Positions 6,651 through 6,844 of a DNA stretch of 6,844 nt are shown piece by piece. Each line of letters opens with the position of its first letter. The first letter of the stretch is position 1. Below the pieces are notes generated by a model. The model did no database searches. It was not told the origin of the DNA and was given only the letters and a program-made list of their open reading frames with translations. Where the stretch lies: the NCBI GenBank assembly GCA_030446955.1, contig JAUJMG010000217.1, positions 1 to 6,844 on the forward strand, in the 5' to 3' direction. The position numbers were made by a program, and so were the translations under genes. This stretch comes from Thermomicrobiales bacterium. Lineage in GTDB: Bacteria > Chloroflexota > Chloroflexia > Thermomicrobiales > UBA6265.

Positions 6651-6844
6651 GGGACAGCGGGACCTGGGCAGCGCCTCATCCTGCTCGGGACCGTCCTCCC
6701 GTTATCCGAGGCCCGGGAGCTCACCCCGGTCACCCCGAGCCCCTCCCCGCCGTCCGTAGTGGCTCCATCCCCACCGGACCGCGACGACTCTCCCGGACCC
6801 GTGCCTCTGGTGCCGGAGCGTGCCGTGGAGCCCGTGGGACCCTG

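Larger units (their letters stand above)
6402..6844. other. Downstream non-coding stretch with repeats; possible edge-cut open frame
   Basis: No convincing gene was found in these 443 bases. The stretch holds two related palindromic repeats (6442-6471 and 6510-6534) and some short hairpins. No T-run typical of an intrinsic terminator follows any of them. On the + strand one frame is open from after the TAA at about 6456 to the right edge, with GTG at 6487 or 6582 as possible starts. Its right part would encode a proline-rich segment (ELTPVTPSPSPPSVVAPSP) after a short hydrophobic run LILLGTVLPL. No Shine-Dalgarno precedes either GTG, and in such GC-rich DNA chance frames of this size are common, so I do not call it a gene. 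On the - strand one frame is also open from the edge to 6611, coding a low-complexity Gly/Ser/Arg string that looks like noise. Confidence 0.6.

Noticed and set aside
1..6844. CRISPR array, tRNA or rRNA genes
   Set aside because: I saw no regularly spaced direct repeats and no tRNA- or rRNA-like conserved stretches on either strand.

Overview
The window is a high-GC bacterial segment holding the 3' part of a type I restriction-modification operon, all on the + strand, followed by a non-coding, repeat-bearing stretch. In order it carries: the C-terminal part of a specificity subunit (hsdS, cut by the left edge); a 653-residue GmrSD-like protein with an N-terminal DUF262 domain and a DUF1524 HNH-type nuclease domain; a complete restriction/translocation subunit (hsdR, 1098 residues); a YgjP-like zinc metallopeptidase (233 residues); and about 443 bp without a convincing gene. 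The methyltransferase gene hsdM is not in view and presumably lies upstream.

The four genes are tightly packed. hsdS and the DUF262 gene overlap by 4 bases (GTGA), only 6 bases separate the DUF262 gene from hsdR, and hsdR and the peptidase gene overlap by 4 bases (ATGA). This points to one co-transcribed, partly translationally coupled unit. HsdS would choose the DNA target and HsdR would supply the ATP-driven translocase and nuclease. The DUF262/DUF1524 protein looks like a type IV-style, NTP-dependent nuclease embedded in the type I operon. The peptidase could act on components of the system, but that is only inference.

The organism is a GC-rich bacterium: three sampled hsdR lines give about 71% GC by hand count. 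The non-coding tail has a perfect 20-bp palindrome preceded by CGTAG and a second degenerate copy. Repeats of this look are familiar to me from Chloroflexota/Thermomicrobia-type genomes, so that assignment is plausible but weak. The visible hsdS piece is clearly poorer in GC (about 56% in positions 1-300), as expected for an exchangeable specificity gene.

The most interesting point is the gene combination (type I specificity and restriction subunits, an intercalated GmrSD-like nuclease and a terminal metallopeptidase). Each family is known; a joint function would be new or little described.
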